DNA of 64,000 nt from an uncultured Bacteroidales bacterium (GTDB taxonomy: Bacteria > Bacteroidota > Bacteroidia > Bacteroidales > F082): contig CAJOEZ010000005.1 of assembly GCA_905233685.1 (NCBI GenBank), forward strand, positions 1-64,000. Reading direction: 5' to 3'. The translations under genes were made by a program, and so were the position numbers. Below, one piece after another: positions 9,843-19,439 of the stretch (positions within the stretch are counted from its first letter, which is position 1; the number at the start of each line of letters is the position of its first letter). The notes beneath the pieces are model-generated. The model made no database searches. It was not told the origin of the DNA and saw only the letters and a list, made by a program, of their open reading frames with translations.

Positions 9843-11783
9843 CTATTTGTAGTTTCTTTGTTTCAATTCAACAGACTCAAAATCAAGCGTTTCCTTGTAC
9901 AAACAAGGCGTTTCGTTCTCGCCTTGCCATTCGTAGGCCGCCACGAAATTGAAATGTTCGTCATCGCGAAGAGCCTCACCGTCAGCGGTTTGGTGTTCGA
10001 CGCGGAAATGTCCGCCGCAGGATTCCTCGCGTTGCAAGGCATCGCGGGCTATCAGTTCGCCTAACTCCATGAAATCGGAAACACGCAAGGCTTTTTCCAA
10101 TTCCACGTTAACACCGAAAGCATTCGGAATCAGCACGTTCTGATGGAATTCCTTCCGCAAGTCGGCAATCAAGTCGATGGCTTTCAGCAGCCCTGATTTC
10201 TCGCGTGCCATGCCCACATATTCCCACATGACATGGCCCAAACGGCGATGGAACGAATCAACCGTTTCCTTGCCCTTGACGGAAAGCAAAGCTTCAATTT
10301 CGTCCCTCACCTTGCATTCAGCAGCCTCAAATTCAGCACTTTCAATGCTGATGCGTGGCTCGCGAATTTGGTCGGAGAGATAGTTTTGCAGGGTGTAAGG
10401 CAAGATGAAATAACCGTCGGCCAAGCCCTGCATCAAAGCAGATGCACCGAGACGGTTGGCGCCGTGGTCGCTGAAATTGGCCTCACCTGCCACAAACAGT
10501 CCAGGCACAGTGGATTGCAGCTCATAATCTACCCACAGGCCGCCCATGGTGTAGTGCACGGCGGGATAAATCATCATCGGGGTCTCGTAAGGATTCTCCG
10601 CCACGATGTTTTGGTACATTTCGAAAAGGTTACCATAACGCGCCTCCACGACCTTTGCACCAAGGCGGTTGATAGCCTCTGCAAAGTCGAGATAGACCGC
10701 CAACCCCGCACCGTTCACGCCAAAACCCGCATCGCAGCGTTCCTTGGCGGCACGCGAGGCCACATCACGGGGCACGAGGTTGCCAAAAGCGGGATAACGC
10801 CGTTCAAGGTAATAGTCGCGATCGGCTTCGGGAATGTCGATGGGTCGAAGTTCGCCTTTGCGGATACGTTCCACATCCTCTTTCCGCTTTGGCACCCAAA
10901 TGCGGCCATCGTTGCGCAAGCTCTCGCTCATCAGCGTCAGCTTCGACTGGAAGTCGCCGTGCACGGGAATGCAAGTCGGGTGAATCTGCGTGAAGCAAGG
11001 ATTGGCGAAGAACGCGCCTTTCTTGTAGCACCGCCACGCCGCAGAGCCATTAGAGGCCATCGCGTTGGTGCTCAAAAAGAACACGTTGCCATAGCCGCCC
11101 GTGGCCAACACTACGGCATGAGCTGCATGACGCTCGATGTCGCCCGTTTCCAAGTTGCGTGCGATGATGCCCCTTGCACGACCTTCAACCAACACCAAAT
11201 CAAGCATTTCGCGACGCGTGAAAAGCTTCACCGTACCTTTATGAATCTCTTTGCTCAAGGCACCGTAGGCACCGAGGAGCAACTGCTGCCCCGTCTGGCC
11301 TTTAGCATAGAAGGTGCGCGACACCTGTGCGCCTCCGAAGCTGCGGTTGGCCAACATTCCGGCATAGTCGCGGGCAAAAGGCACGCCCTGCGCCACACAT
11401 TGGTCGATGATATTGTTGCTGATTTCAGCGAGACGATACACATTCGCTTCTCGGGCACGGTAGTCGCCGCCTTTCACGGTGTCCTCAAACAAGCGGCGCA
11501 CGCTGTCGCCGTCGTTTTGGTAGTTCTTGGCCGCGTTGATGCCGCCTTGCGCCGCTATGCTGTGTGCCCGCCTTGGGCTGTCTTGGATGCAGAACACCTT
11601 TACGTTGAAGCCCAGTTCGCCGAGCGTAGCCGCAGCCGAAGCCCCAGCCAAGCCCGTGCCCACCACAATGACATCGAGGCGGCGTTTGTTGGCTGGATTA
11701 ATGAGACGTTGCGTATCCTTATAGTTGGTCCATTTTTCAGAAATTGGACCTGACGGAATCTTGGATTGTAGTTTCTCTTCCAT
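9843..11783 (-). CDS. sdhA: Succinate dehydrogenase/fumarate reductase flavoprotein subunit
   Basis: [22 protein letters not shown] motif, [45 protein letters not shown]. Confidence 0.97.
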   Translation of the reverse strand: MEEKLQSKIPSGPISEKWTNYKDTQRLINPANKRRLDVIVVGTGLAGASAAATLGELGFNVKVFCIQDSPRRAHSIAAQGGINAAKNYQNDGDSVRRLFEDTVKGGDYRAREANVYRLAEISNNIIDQCVAQGVPFARDYAGMLANRSFGGAQVSRTFYAKGQTGQQLLLGAYGALSKEIHKGTVKLFTRREMLDLVLVEGRARGIIARNLETGDIERHAAHAVVLATGGYGNVFFLSTNAMASNGSAAWRCYKKGAFFANPCFTQIHPTCIPVHGDFQSKLTLMSESLRNDGRIWVPKRKEDVERIRKGELRPIDIPEADRDYYLERRYPAFGNLVPRDVASRAAKERCDAGFGVNGAGLAVYLDFAEAINRLGAKVVEARYGNLFEMYQNIVAENPYETPMMIYPAVHYTMGGLWVDYELQSTVPGLFVAGEANFSDHGANRLGASALMQGLADGYFILPYTLQNYLSDQIREPRISIESAEFEAAECKVRDEIEALLSVKGKETVDSFHRRLGHVMWEYVGMAREKSGLLKAIDLIADLRKEFHQNVLIPNAFGVNVELEKALRVSDFMELGELIARDALQREESCGGHFRVEHQTADGEALRDDEHFNFVAAYEWQGENETPCLYKETLDFESVELKQRNYK

Positions 11784-11784
11784 A

Positions 11785-12450
11785 TCACATTCGGGGATAA
11801 ATCAGCCAATAATAAATGACTACACAGACAAATAACAAAATGATTACCGTGGCGACCATATACCCGATGACTTGCCAACGGTGTTTCCAACCTTCGCTAT
11901 TCCAGCCCAACGACTGCAACATGCTCCACACGCCATGCGAGAGGTGGAACCACAGCACAACAAGCCAAATCAAATACATGACACTGAAGTAGTTGTGCGA
12001 GAAGATGAAGCGAATCTGCTCTATGCCGTTCACAGGCTCGTTGCCCATAAGTTCGGCAAACTGCATCCGATACCAGAAATCGTAAAGGTGCATGACGATG
12101 CCAAACAGGATGAACAACCCGAAAGCCAGCATGTTTTGCGATGACCATTCCACCCCTTTCGGGCGCTCTTGGCGCTTGTAACGCACTCGGCCTCGGGCCA
12201 GAAGATTCTCTGCCGTGAGGATGATGCCGCATAGCACATGGATGCCCATCAAAACGGCCAGTCCCATTGAACCGACTACGGCATACCAATTGGCACCCAA
12301 GAAGTTGCAGATGGCATCGTAACCTTCGGGCGAGAGGATAGAGACAAAATTCATCGCGCCGTGAAACAGCAGAAACAGCACAAAGCCCGCGCCCGAAACG
12401 GCCATGATAAGTTTGCCTGTGATAGAGGAAAACAGTGGTTTGTTTTTCAT
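11785..12450 (-). CDS. sdhC: Succinate dehydrogenase cytochrome b subunit
   Basis: Five-TM b558-type protein directly upstream of sdhA. Confidence 0.93.
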   Translation of the reverse strand: MKNKPLFSSITGKLIMAVSGAGFVLFLLFHGAMNFVSILSPEGYDAICNFLGANWYAVVGSMGLAVLMGIHVLCGIILTAENLLARGRVRYKRQERPKGVEWSSQNMLAFGLFILFGIVMHLYDFWYRMQFAELMGNEPVNGIEQIRFIFSHNYFSVMYLIWLVVLWFHLSHGVWSMLQSLGWNSEGWKHRWQVIGYMVATVIILLFVCVVIYYWLIYPRM

Positions 12451-12472
12451 AATGACCTATTCTAATCCGCTG

Positions 12473-12480
12473 CAAAGGTA
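12473..12480 (-). promoter_or_regulatory. -7 element TACCTTTG for sdhCAB
   Basis: Plus strand CAAAGGTA about 23 bp upstream of the sdhC start. Confidence 0.6.
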
Positions 12481-12519
12481 GGAAATTAGATTTGATTTTT
12501 TGCTTTGGAAAATAATATC

Positions 12520-12527
12520 TACCTTTG
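12520..12527 (+). promoter_or_regulatory. -7 element TACCTTTG for the aminopeptidase P gene
   Basis: TAnnTTTG match about 27 bp upstream of ATG 12554. Confidence 0.6.
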
Positions 12528-12553
12528 CGGAGTTGAATTAGCAAAGGAAAACC

Positions 12554-13846
12554 ATGAATACACCCATTCCCAACCGCCTTTTCGTCAGAAACAGGGCCAA
12601 TTTTGCGGCGCAACTGCCGCCCAAGTCGGTGGCCGTTTTCACCGCCAACGAAGCCATGCCACGCAATGGCGATGAGTTCTATCCCTTCCGACAACAGTCT
12701 GATTTCTTTTACCTTACGGGCATCAACGAGGAGAACGCCTACCTGCTCATCGCGCCTGACTATCCCATTGAGGAGCTGCGCGAAATCCTCTTCATCGAGC
12801 CTTACGACGAGGTGAAAGCCACTTGGCAAGGCGAGATGCTTGATAACGTACAGGCCACCGAACTTTCGGGTGTCAAAACCGTGAAAGGCAGCGACGCTTT
12901 CTGGATGACCTTGAACGACATCGTCTTTTCGGGCTACGGAGACACGATTTTCTTGAATAGTTATGAGTACCCGAAATATGAATGTGCGGTGGAAACCATC
13001 CAAAAGCGTTTCGTAAAGCAAGTCAAGGAATTGTATCCGATGCACAACTACGGTCGCACCGCCCCGATTCTCAACGCTTTGAGGATGATAAAGTCGGAGG
13101 ACGAGATTGCCATCACGAAGCAAGCCTGCGACGTCACCGCAAAGGCCTTCCGACGCTGCTTGGAAACCGTGAAGCCTGGGATGTACGAATACGAGGTACA
13201 GGCTGAAATCGAGTATATTTTCAAGCAGAACAACGCATCGGGCCATGCCTACGCGCCCATCATCGCTGGCGGCAAGAACGCCTGTTGCCTGCATTACTCG
13301 AAAAACCAAAGCCTGCTTAACGATGGCGACCTTATCCTTTTCGATATCGGCTGCGAGCTGAAAAACTATTCCTCCGACCTTAGCCGCACCATCCCGATTA
13401 ACGGCAAATTCACTGAAAGACAGCGTAATTGCTACAACGCCGTGCGCCGCGTGATGAAGGAAATCACCAAACTTTACAAGCCCGGTGGTACCATCAACGA
13501 AATCAACGAAACGACCTACAAGTTGATGGAGCAAGAGATGATAAAACTTGGACTTTTCACCACCGAAGATGTGAAAAACCAAAATCCCGACAAGCCGCTT
13601 TACAAGAAATACTTGATGCATGGCATGTCGCACCACATCGGCCTCGATGTTCACGACAGCATCGACAAATTCAAGCCTTTTGAACCTGGCATGATACTGA
13701 CCTGCGAACCAGGGCTTTACATCCGCGAAGAAGGTATTGGCATCCGCATCGAGAACGACCTTTTGATTACTGAGGGCGAACCCATTAATTTGTTTGAGGG
13801 ATTGCCTACGGAAATTGATGAAATCGAAGATGCTATGAAAAAATGA
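12554..13846 (+). CDS. pepP: Xaa-Pro aminopeptidase (M24 family, aminopeptidase P)
   Basis: FDIGCELKNYSSDLSRTIPINGKF; MHGMSHHIGLDVHD; EPGLYI; metal-ligand pattern of M24 peptidases. Confidence 0.93.
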   Translation: MNTPIPNRLFVRNRANFAAQLPPKSVAVFTANEAMPRNGDEFYPFRQQSDFFYLTGINEENAYLLIAPDYPIEELREILFIEPYDEVKATWQGEMLDNVQATELSGVKTVKGSDAFWMTLNDIVFSGYGDTIFLNSYEYPKYECAVETIQKRFVKQVKELYPMHNYGRTAPILNALRMIKSEDEIAITKQACDVTAKAFRRCLETVKPGMYEYEVQAEIEYIFKQNNASGHAYAPIIAGGKNACCLHYSKNQSLLNDGDLILFDIGCELKNYSSDLSRTIPINGKFTERQRNCYNAVRRVMKEITKLYKPGGTINEINETTYKLMEQEMIKLGLFTTEDVKNQNPDKPLYKKYLMHGMSHHIGLDVHDSIDKFKPFEPGMILTCEPGLYIREEGIGIRIENDLLITEGEPINLFEGLPTEIDEIEDAMKK

Positions 13847-13886
13847 TGCATAATCTTCACTATTTTAGTGAACGTTCGGAAACTAT

Positions 13887-14222
13887 TTGTATTTTTGCAG
13901 TCGTAAAACTATGGAAATCAAATTCGACAAGGAGTATCTGGAGGAACTGTATGAGCAGGGTCGGACGAAAAACAAGAAATACCGATTCCAGCCGCAGGTC
14001 ATCAAGAAGTATCAGAAAAGAATCGATACGCTTGCTGGTGTGACAAGGATTGAAGAATTGTTTACGCTTAACTCGCTGAATTTTGAGGCGTTAGAAAGCA
14101 CAGACGACTATTCAATTCGCATAGATTATCACTACAGACTTGAGTTTCGAGTCAGCAACTCCGAATCGGAGCCGATTGTTACCATTTGCTTAATCACGGA
14201 CATCACCAACCACTATCAATAG
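13887..14222 (+). CDS. higB: Type II toxin, RelE/HigB-like
   Basis: Small basic protein with HYRLEFRV...IVTICLITDITNHYQ, directly upstream of a HigA-like antitoxin. The ORF-track start at 13887 lies just before the -7-like element TATTTTTG (13890-13897), so the true start is probably ATG at 13911. Confidence 0.8.
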   Translation: MYFCSRKTMEIKFDKEYLEELYEQGRTKNKKYRFQPQVIKKYQKRIDTLAGVTRIEELFTLNSLNFEALESTDDYSIRIDYHYRLEFRVSNSESEPIVTICLITDITNHYQ

Positions 14223-14234
14223 GAGGCTAAAACA

Positions 14235-14540
14235 ATGAACACCAAACGAATACCGACTCATCCCGGGGATGTAATCAAAGAGGAATTGGAATACAGAGGC
14301 ATCTCACAAAAAAGGTTCTCTGAACTGACGGGGGTTTCTTACACCATGCTCAATGAAATATTGAACGGAAAACGACCTGTCACGAGCGATTTTGCCCTTA
14401 TCGTGGAAGCGGCTTTGGGTGTCAGTCCGCAATTGCTTATCAACATGCAGGCTCGATACAACATGGCCGTGGCCATGAACCAAACCACATTTTTAACCCG
14501 CCTCGACCATATCAGAAGGGCTTGCGCAGCGGTATTTTAA
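14235..14540 (+). CDS. higA: HigA-family antitoxin (XRE HTH)
   Basis: RIPTHPGDVIKEELEYRGISQKRFSELTGVSYTMLNEILNGKRPVT is a classic HigA N-terminus. Confidence 0.92.
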   Translation: MNTKRIPTHPGDVIKEELEYRGISQKRFSELTGVSYTMLNEILNGKRPVTSDFALIVEAALGVSPQLLINMQARYNMAVAMNQTTFLTRLDHIRRACAAVF

Positions 14541-14638
14541 TCGCAGGCAAGTTCCGCAGTCCAATCTCAACAAATCGAAGATTGGCTATCGCCGAATTAA
14601 AATTTCAACGAAGTTAATCAACAATAAATCAACAAAAT

Positions 14639-16060
14639 ATGTTCAAAAAAGACGTTTACAGTGGCCGTCGCGCCACATTAAAAAAAATGATTTCGAAGGG
14701 CATCGCCTTCTTCCCGGCCAACAACGAAGCGCCCTTCAACTACCCTGACAACACCTACATCTACCGTCAGGACAGCAACTTCTCCTATTTCTTCGGCCTC
14801 AACCACCCCGACTTGGTCGGTGTCATCGACTTTGAGAGCGGCGAGGAAATCCTCTTCGGCGTGGACGTGACCATCGACGACGTGATCTGGTGCGGTCCGT
14901 TGCCCTCGCTGAAGGAACAAGGCGACAGCATCGGCATCACCGACTGCCGCGACTTCAACAAGTTTGGCGAATACATCCAACAAGCCCTCGCCAAAGGCCG
15001 CCAAATCCACATCCTGCCGACCTATCGTGCCGACACGAAAATCCAGTGCTCGGAGTGGTTTGGATGCCATATCAACAAGGTGCAGGAATACGTCAGCCTC
15101 GAACTTATAAAGGCCGTCATTGCCATGCGCGAAGTGAAGAGCGAACTCGAAATCGCGGAGATGGAACGTGCTGCCAACACGGCTTATTACATGCACACCA
15201 CCGCCATGAAAATGTGCAAGCCCGGCATGATTGAACAGGAAATTGCCGGCGTGGTGGAAGGCCTCTCGCTGTCGGGCGGCGGCCCTGTGTCGTTCCCCGT
15301 CATTCTTAGCGTGGACGGTCAGACCTTGCACAACCACGGCCACCACAACGTGCTGAAAGAAGGCCGCATGATGGTTTGCGATGCCGGTGCCGAGACGGAA
15401 AACTACTACGCCTCCGACTTCACCCGCACCACACCCGTAGGCGGTGTGTTCAACCAACGCCAACGCGAGATTTACGAAATCGTGCTGGCCGCCAATCAAG
15501 CCGTGGCCGCCAACACACGCCCCCACATGCCTTACATGGTGATGCATACCTTGGCCTGCCGCACCCTGATTGAAGGCTTGAAAGGTGTCGGCCTGATGAA
15601 AGGCGACACCGAAGAGGCCCTGATGAATGGTGCACACTGGCTCTTCATGCCTCACGGCCTCGGTCACATGCTCGGTATGGATGTGCACGACATGGAAGGT
15701 CTCGGTGAGACCTATGTCGGCTACGACGACATCACGCCGCGTTCCAAAAAATTGGGCTTCAGCGGTTTGCGCTGCGGCAAGACCCTAAAACCGGGCTTTG
15801 TGGTCACCGACGAGCCGGGTATCTACTTCATCCCGACCCTTATCGACATGTGGAAGGCTGAAGGCAAGTTCAAAGAGTTCATCAATTACGACAAATTGGA
15901 GAGTTACAAGGACTTTGGCGGCATCCGTATCGAGGACGACCTGCTCATCACTGAAGACGGCTGCCGTGTCCTTGGCAGACCGATTCCCAAGACCGTCGAG
16001 GAAGTTGAATCCATGTGCGCCCAAGGACGCGAGTGGATTAAGATGACGGCGATGTATTGA
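14639..16060 (+). CDS. M24 family aminopeptidase P-like metallopeptidase
   Basis: VCDAGAETENYYASDFTRTTPVGG, PHGLGHMLGMDVHDMEGLGE, VTDEPGIYFIP. Confidence 0.92.
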   Translation: MFKKDVYSGRRATLKKMISKGIAFFPANNEAPFNYPDNTYIYRQDSNFSYFFGLNHPDLVGVIDFESGEEILFGVDVTIDDVIWCGPLPSLKEQGDSIGITDCRDFNKFGEYIQQALAKGRQIHILPTYRADTKIQCSEWFGCHINKVQEYVSLELIKAVIAMREVKSELEIAEMERAANTAYYMHTTAMKMCKPGMIEQEIAGVVEGLSLSGGGPVSFPVILSVDGQTLHNHGHHNVLKEGRMMVCDAGAETENYYASDFTRTTPVGGVFNQRQREIYEIVLAANQAVAANTRPHMPYMVMHTLACRTLIEGLKGVGLMKGDTEEALMNGAHWLFMPHGLGHMLGMDVHDMEGLGETYVGYDDITPRSKKLGFSGLRCGKTLKPGFVVTDEPGIYFIPTLIDMWKAEGKFKEFINYDKLESYKDFGGIRIEDDLLITEDGCRVLGRPIPKTVEEVESMCAQGREWIKMTAMY

Positions 16061-16097
16061 TTATTTGCGTTCTTTTGCCACAAAAATTTCCAAAGCA

Positions 16098-18422
16098 ATG
16101 AAAAAATCACTTTCAATCTTTACCTTATTGCTCTTGATGGCCGCCACTGTACAGGCTCAGGAGAAGAAACCCGACTGGATGAGATGGCACTATCTCTCCG
16201 AAGAAGAAATGAACGACAAGTCGCGGGGCATGAACTTTGTCGAGACCGACCCGCCCACGGGCGAGCCTCGTTTCGTGGCCGAGTTTGAACCCATGCAAGG
16301 TGTGATGATCCGTTACCCCTTGGGCATCCCCGAGAGCCTTGTGGCCCAATTGTCCAATAACTGCCACGTGTACTGCATCGTCAGCAGCTCTTATCAAAAC
16401 GCTGCCCAAAATGACTTCCAAAATGCGGGCGTCAACATGAGTAACCTCACTTTCGTGAATGCTCCGTCAGACTCTTACTGGGTGCGCGACTATGGCCCGT
16501 GGTACATCTTTGAGGACCGACATCCCGCCATTGTCGACAACATTTACAACCGCCCGCGCCCCAACGACGACAACATGTCGGGCGTGTTCGCCAACTTCTG
16601 GAACATCCCTATGTATGGCATGAGGCTCGAACACACTGGCGGCAACATGATGGAAGACGGCCGCGGCCACGGCGTAAGCGACGACCTTGTCTTCCAGGAA
16701 AACCTGGAAGACTACGGCATTGATGAAGCCACAGTCCGCCAAAAGATGAACGACTATCTCGGCATCAATCCCTACCATGTCACCATTGACCCGCAAGGCG
16801 ACTACATCGCCCACGTGGACTGCTGGGGCAAGTACCTCGCGCCCGACAAAATTCTGATTGCCCAGTTGCCGCAAAGCAACCCGCGTTATCAGTATTACGA
16901 ACAGGTTGCCGAGTATTTCGAGACCACCAACTGCTGCTGGGGTTATCCTTATCGCGTGTATCGCGTTCAAGAACCAGGCGGCTACACCTTGGCTCCTTAC
17001 ACCAACAGCTTGATTCTCAACAAGACTGTCTATGTGCCGCTCGGTTCGAACAATACCTACAACAACGATGCCTTGGCCGTTTATCAAGAGGCCATGCCGG
17101 GCTATGAAATTATTGGCGTGGTCAATAACACTTGGAACGGTTGGGAGAACACCGACGCTTTACACTGCCGCACCCGTGGCGTGATGGACTTCGACATGCT
17201 CTTCGTCGACCACCGTGATGTGTTGCACGGCGAGCAGGCTTGGCAAGACTCCATTCCGGTGGTTTCCAAGTTTATCGCTTACAGTGGCGAGAACCTCAAA
17301 CAAGACTCACTCCTTGTTTATTACAGCATCGACGGTGGCACCTATCAAGTGGCTCACATGACCGCTACGGGCAACCCCGATGAGTATGTCGGCTACATCA
17401 AAGGCTACCAAGGTGAGTCGGAAATCGACTATTACGTGTTTGGTGCCGACGAATCGGGGCACCGCTACACGCAGCCCGTCTTCGCCGACCTCGACCCTCA
17501 TCATTTCACTATGGAAGCGCATGAGCCTTCGGGAGAGTTGATAATTACGCCTGAAACCTTGCGAATTGATGAAGCCAATCAAGAGGTTTCGTTTTATATT
17601 ATCAATGAAACAGAGGAAGATGTTGTGATTGAGAGATTTGACGCAGATTATGAATTCGGTAATAATAAATACTTGGAGATTAATTATGATGTTCTTCTTC
17701 CTTACACCTTAACTCCAGGAAGCACCCTTGAAGTAACCGTTGGTCTTGGAACAGTTCCAATTCTCCCCAAGGGTTATGTCGAAGCGAAGATTAGCATCAC
17801 TACATCTTTAGGTGTAAGAACTGTAATAGTTGAAGTATTGGACACAGCGATAGACTGTGGGCTATATACTGCTGAGACAACATATCTTATGGATGAATCA
17901 TCGCCATCAGTGGTTGCGGGTGTTACCAACGGCAATACAGGCACGAATACACCCATTGAAATCACCTCAATTACAGAAGACGAAAATCCAACAGGTGTTC
18001 CTTATTTGATTATTGAACCGTCATATGAGTTGCCCTATTCTTTGTCTGCTGGTGAACACTTTTTAATTAATTTGAGTGTCAACACCAACAATGCCAAGGA
18101 TGAATTTGTGGAAACCAAAGTAAGGGTGCATTCCAGTCAAAACATGGTAACGTTCAGTATTCTTATCGATGGTAATCTGGTAAGTGTTACCGAACATTCC
18201 GCCGAGACCAAACTCTACCCCAACCCGACCACAGGCCAATTCACCGTGGAAGGCGCGAATGTGGCCAAGGTGGAGGTGTTTAACCTCGTCGGACAAAAGG
18301 TGTACGAAGCTGAAGGTCAGTCCGTCAGCATCGATGCCACCGATTGGAACAAGGGTATCTATTTGGTCAACATTGTGGAACGGAATGGTGCGGTAAACAC
18401 CAAGAAATTGGTGGTGAAGTAA
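16098..18422 (+). CDS. Agmatine deiminase/peptidyl-arginine deiminase-like protein with T9SS type A sorting domain
   Basis: Signal peptide; GEPRFVAEFEPMQGVMIRYP, WVRDYGPWYIFED, C-terminal TKLYPNPTTGQFTVEG...GIYLVNIVERNGAVNTKKLVVK. Confidence 0.88.
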   Translation: MKKSLSIFTLLLLMAATVQAQEKKPDWMRWHYLSEEEMNDKSRGMNFVETDPPTGEPRFVAEFEPMQGVMIRYPLGIPESLVAQLSNNCHVYCIVSSSYQNAAQNDFQNAGVNMSNLTFVNAPSDSYWVRDYGPWYIFEDRHPAIVDNIYNRPRPNDDNMSGVFANFWNIPMYGMRLEHTGGNMMEDGRGHGVSDDLVFQENLEDYGIDEATVRQKMNDYLGINPYHVTIDPQGDYIAHVDCWGKYLAPDKILIAQLPQSNPRYQYYEQVAEYFETTNCCWGYPYRVYRVQEPGGYTLAPYTNSLILNKTVYVPLGSNNTYNNDALAVYQEAMPGYEIIGVVNNTWNGWENTDALHCRTRGVMDFDMLFVDHRDVLHGEQAWQDSIPVVSKFIAYSGENLKQDSLLVYYSIDGGTYQVAHMTATGNPDEYVGYIKGYQGESEIDYYVFGADESGHRYTQPVFADLDPHHFTMEAHEPSGELIITPETLRIDEANQEVSFYIINETEEDVVIERFDADYEFGNNKYLEINYDVLLPYTLTPGSTLEVTVGLGTVPILPKGYVEAKISITTSLGVRTVIVEVLDTAIDCGLYTAETTYLMDESSPSVVAGVTNGNTGTNTPIEITSITEDENPTGVPYLIIEPSYELPYSLSAGEHFLINLSVNTNNAKDEFVETKVRVHSSQNMVTFSILIDGNLVSVTEHSAETKLYPNPTTGQFTVEGANVAKVEVFNLVGQKVYEAEGQSVSIDATDWNKGIYLVNIVERNGAVNTKKLVVK

Positions 18423-18430
18423 ATCAAGAT

Positions 18431-18460
18431 TGTAGAGACGCGATGTGTCGCGCCTTTACA
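18431..18460. repeat. Imperfect inverted repeat TGTAGAGACGCGA-TGTG-TCGCGCCTTTACA
   Basis: 13-bp arms with two mismatches, read directly. Confidence 0.75.
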
Positions 18461-18469
18461 CCATGAACG

Positions 18470-18507
18470 AAAAATCCCGAAACGTCACATTTGGTTTCGG
18501 GATTTTT
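18470..18507. terminator. Bidirectional intrinsic terminator at the end of the T6SS cluster
   Basis: AAAAATCCCGAAAC...GTTTCGGGATTTTT, perfect 14-bp inverted repeat between convergent genes. Confidence 0.9.
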
Positions 18508-18532
18508 GTCGTCACAGATAAGCGTTCAAATC

Positions 18533-19399
18533 CTAAGAGGACGGCCTCTTAAACAAACGCTTAAAGAAAGGCGCATGTGTCGGTGATGCAAAGCCTTCAT
18601 CGTCAGTCACCGAGGCGAGTGCGATGCAAATGTTGTCGAATCCGCCAGCATCCAAAGCCATGTTGAGCAAGGCTTCGCAGCAGGCATTGGTGTTGTCGTG
18701 GTAGGTTTTTATCATCTTCTCGATGGCTTGATTCTCGCAATAGCCACACAAGCCGTCGCTGCACAGCAAAAACAGGTCATAGGGGTGGATGTCAAAAGAC
18801 TTGATGTCGGGATGGCTCGTATCGAAGTCGCCAAGCCCCCGTGTAATGATGTTGTTGTCGGGATGCGAGAAGGCTTCTTGTTCGGTGAGGTCTCCTTTAT
18901 CAACAAGCTCTTGGACATAGGAATGGTCTTTTGTCAGTGTTTGCAAGCCCATGTTGGGGTTGTACACATAGCAACGGCTATCGCCACACCAAGCGACAAA
19001 AGCCTTGCCGTTTACAATCCAACAGACAACGATAGTAGTGCCCATGCCCAGAGTTTCCGGATGGTCGGAGATGTGCTTGTTGATGGCATCGTTGGCATAT
19101 TCAAAAGCAGCTACAAGGAACTTTTTAATAAGGTCTTCTGATACAACGGCTGCAGCAACCGAAGCGGGGGAGAAAAAGGTTTTTAGTGACTCCATAGCCA
19201 TGCTTGCCGCCACTTCGCCTGCATTGGCACCACCCATACCATCGGCAATGGCGAGCAAACAACCATATGGACCAAGTTCGACCGTGGCCTCTGATTTTCC
19301 CCAATCGGGAAAAGCCAAGTTGGGGCAAAGGATGAACGCATCCTCGTTTTGGTCGCGTTCTTTGCCTGCATCAGTTTTGGCGCAAATGTTGATGTTCAT
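18533..19399 (-). CDS. PP2C-family Ser/Thr phosphatase (PppA-like)
   Basis: AKTDAGKERDQNEDAFIL, LLAIADGMGGANAGEVAASMA, VAWCGDSRCYVY, LFLLCSDGLCGY are PP2C motifs. Confidence 0.95.
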   Translation of the reverse strand: MNINICAKTDAGKERDQNEDAFILCPNLAFPDWGKSEATVELGPYGCLLAIADGMGGANAGEVAASMAMESLKTFFSPASVAAAVVSEDLIKKFLVAAFEYANDAINKHISDHPETLGMGTTIVVCWIVNGKAFVAWCGDSRCYVYNPNMGLQTLTKDHSYVQELVDKGDLTEQEAFSHPDNNIITRGLGDFDTSHPDIKSFDIHPYDLFLLCSDGLCGYCENQAIEKMIKTYHDNTNACCEALLNMALDAGGFDNICIALASVTDDEGFASPTHAPFFKRLFKRPSS

Positions 19400-19439
19400 G
19401 TTTCAATCAAGTTTGTTGGTGATAGAGGCATAGGGTTGA

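Noticed and set aside
10233-11753. 506-aa plus-strand ORF
   Set aside because: Fully antisense to the well-conserved sdhA; Arg/His/Ala-rich shadow translation with no recognisable domain.
11897-13654. 585-aa minus-strand ORF
   Set aside because: Antisense to the aminopeptidase P gene and out-of-frame over sdhC; shadow ORF in GC-rich coding sequence.
14678-15688. 336-aa minus-strand ORF
   Set aside because: Antisense to the M24 peptidase; His/Val-rich mirror translation.
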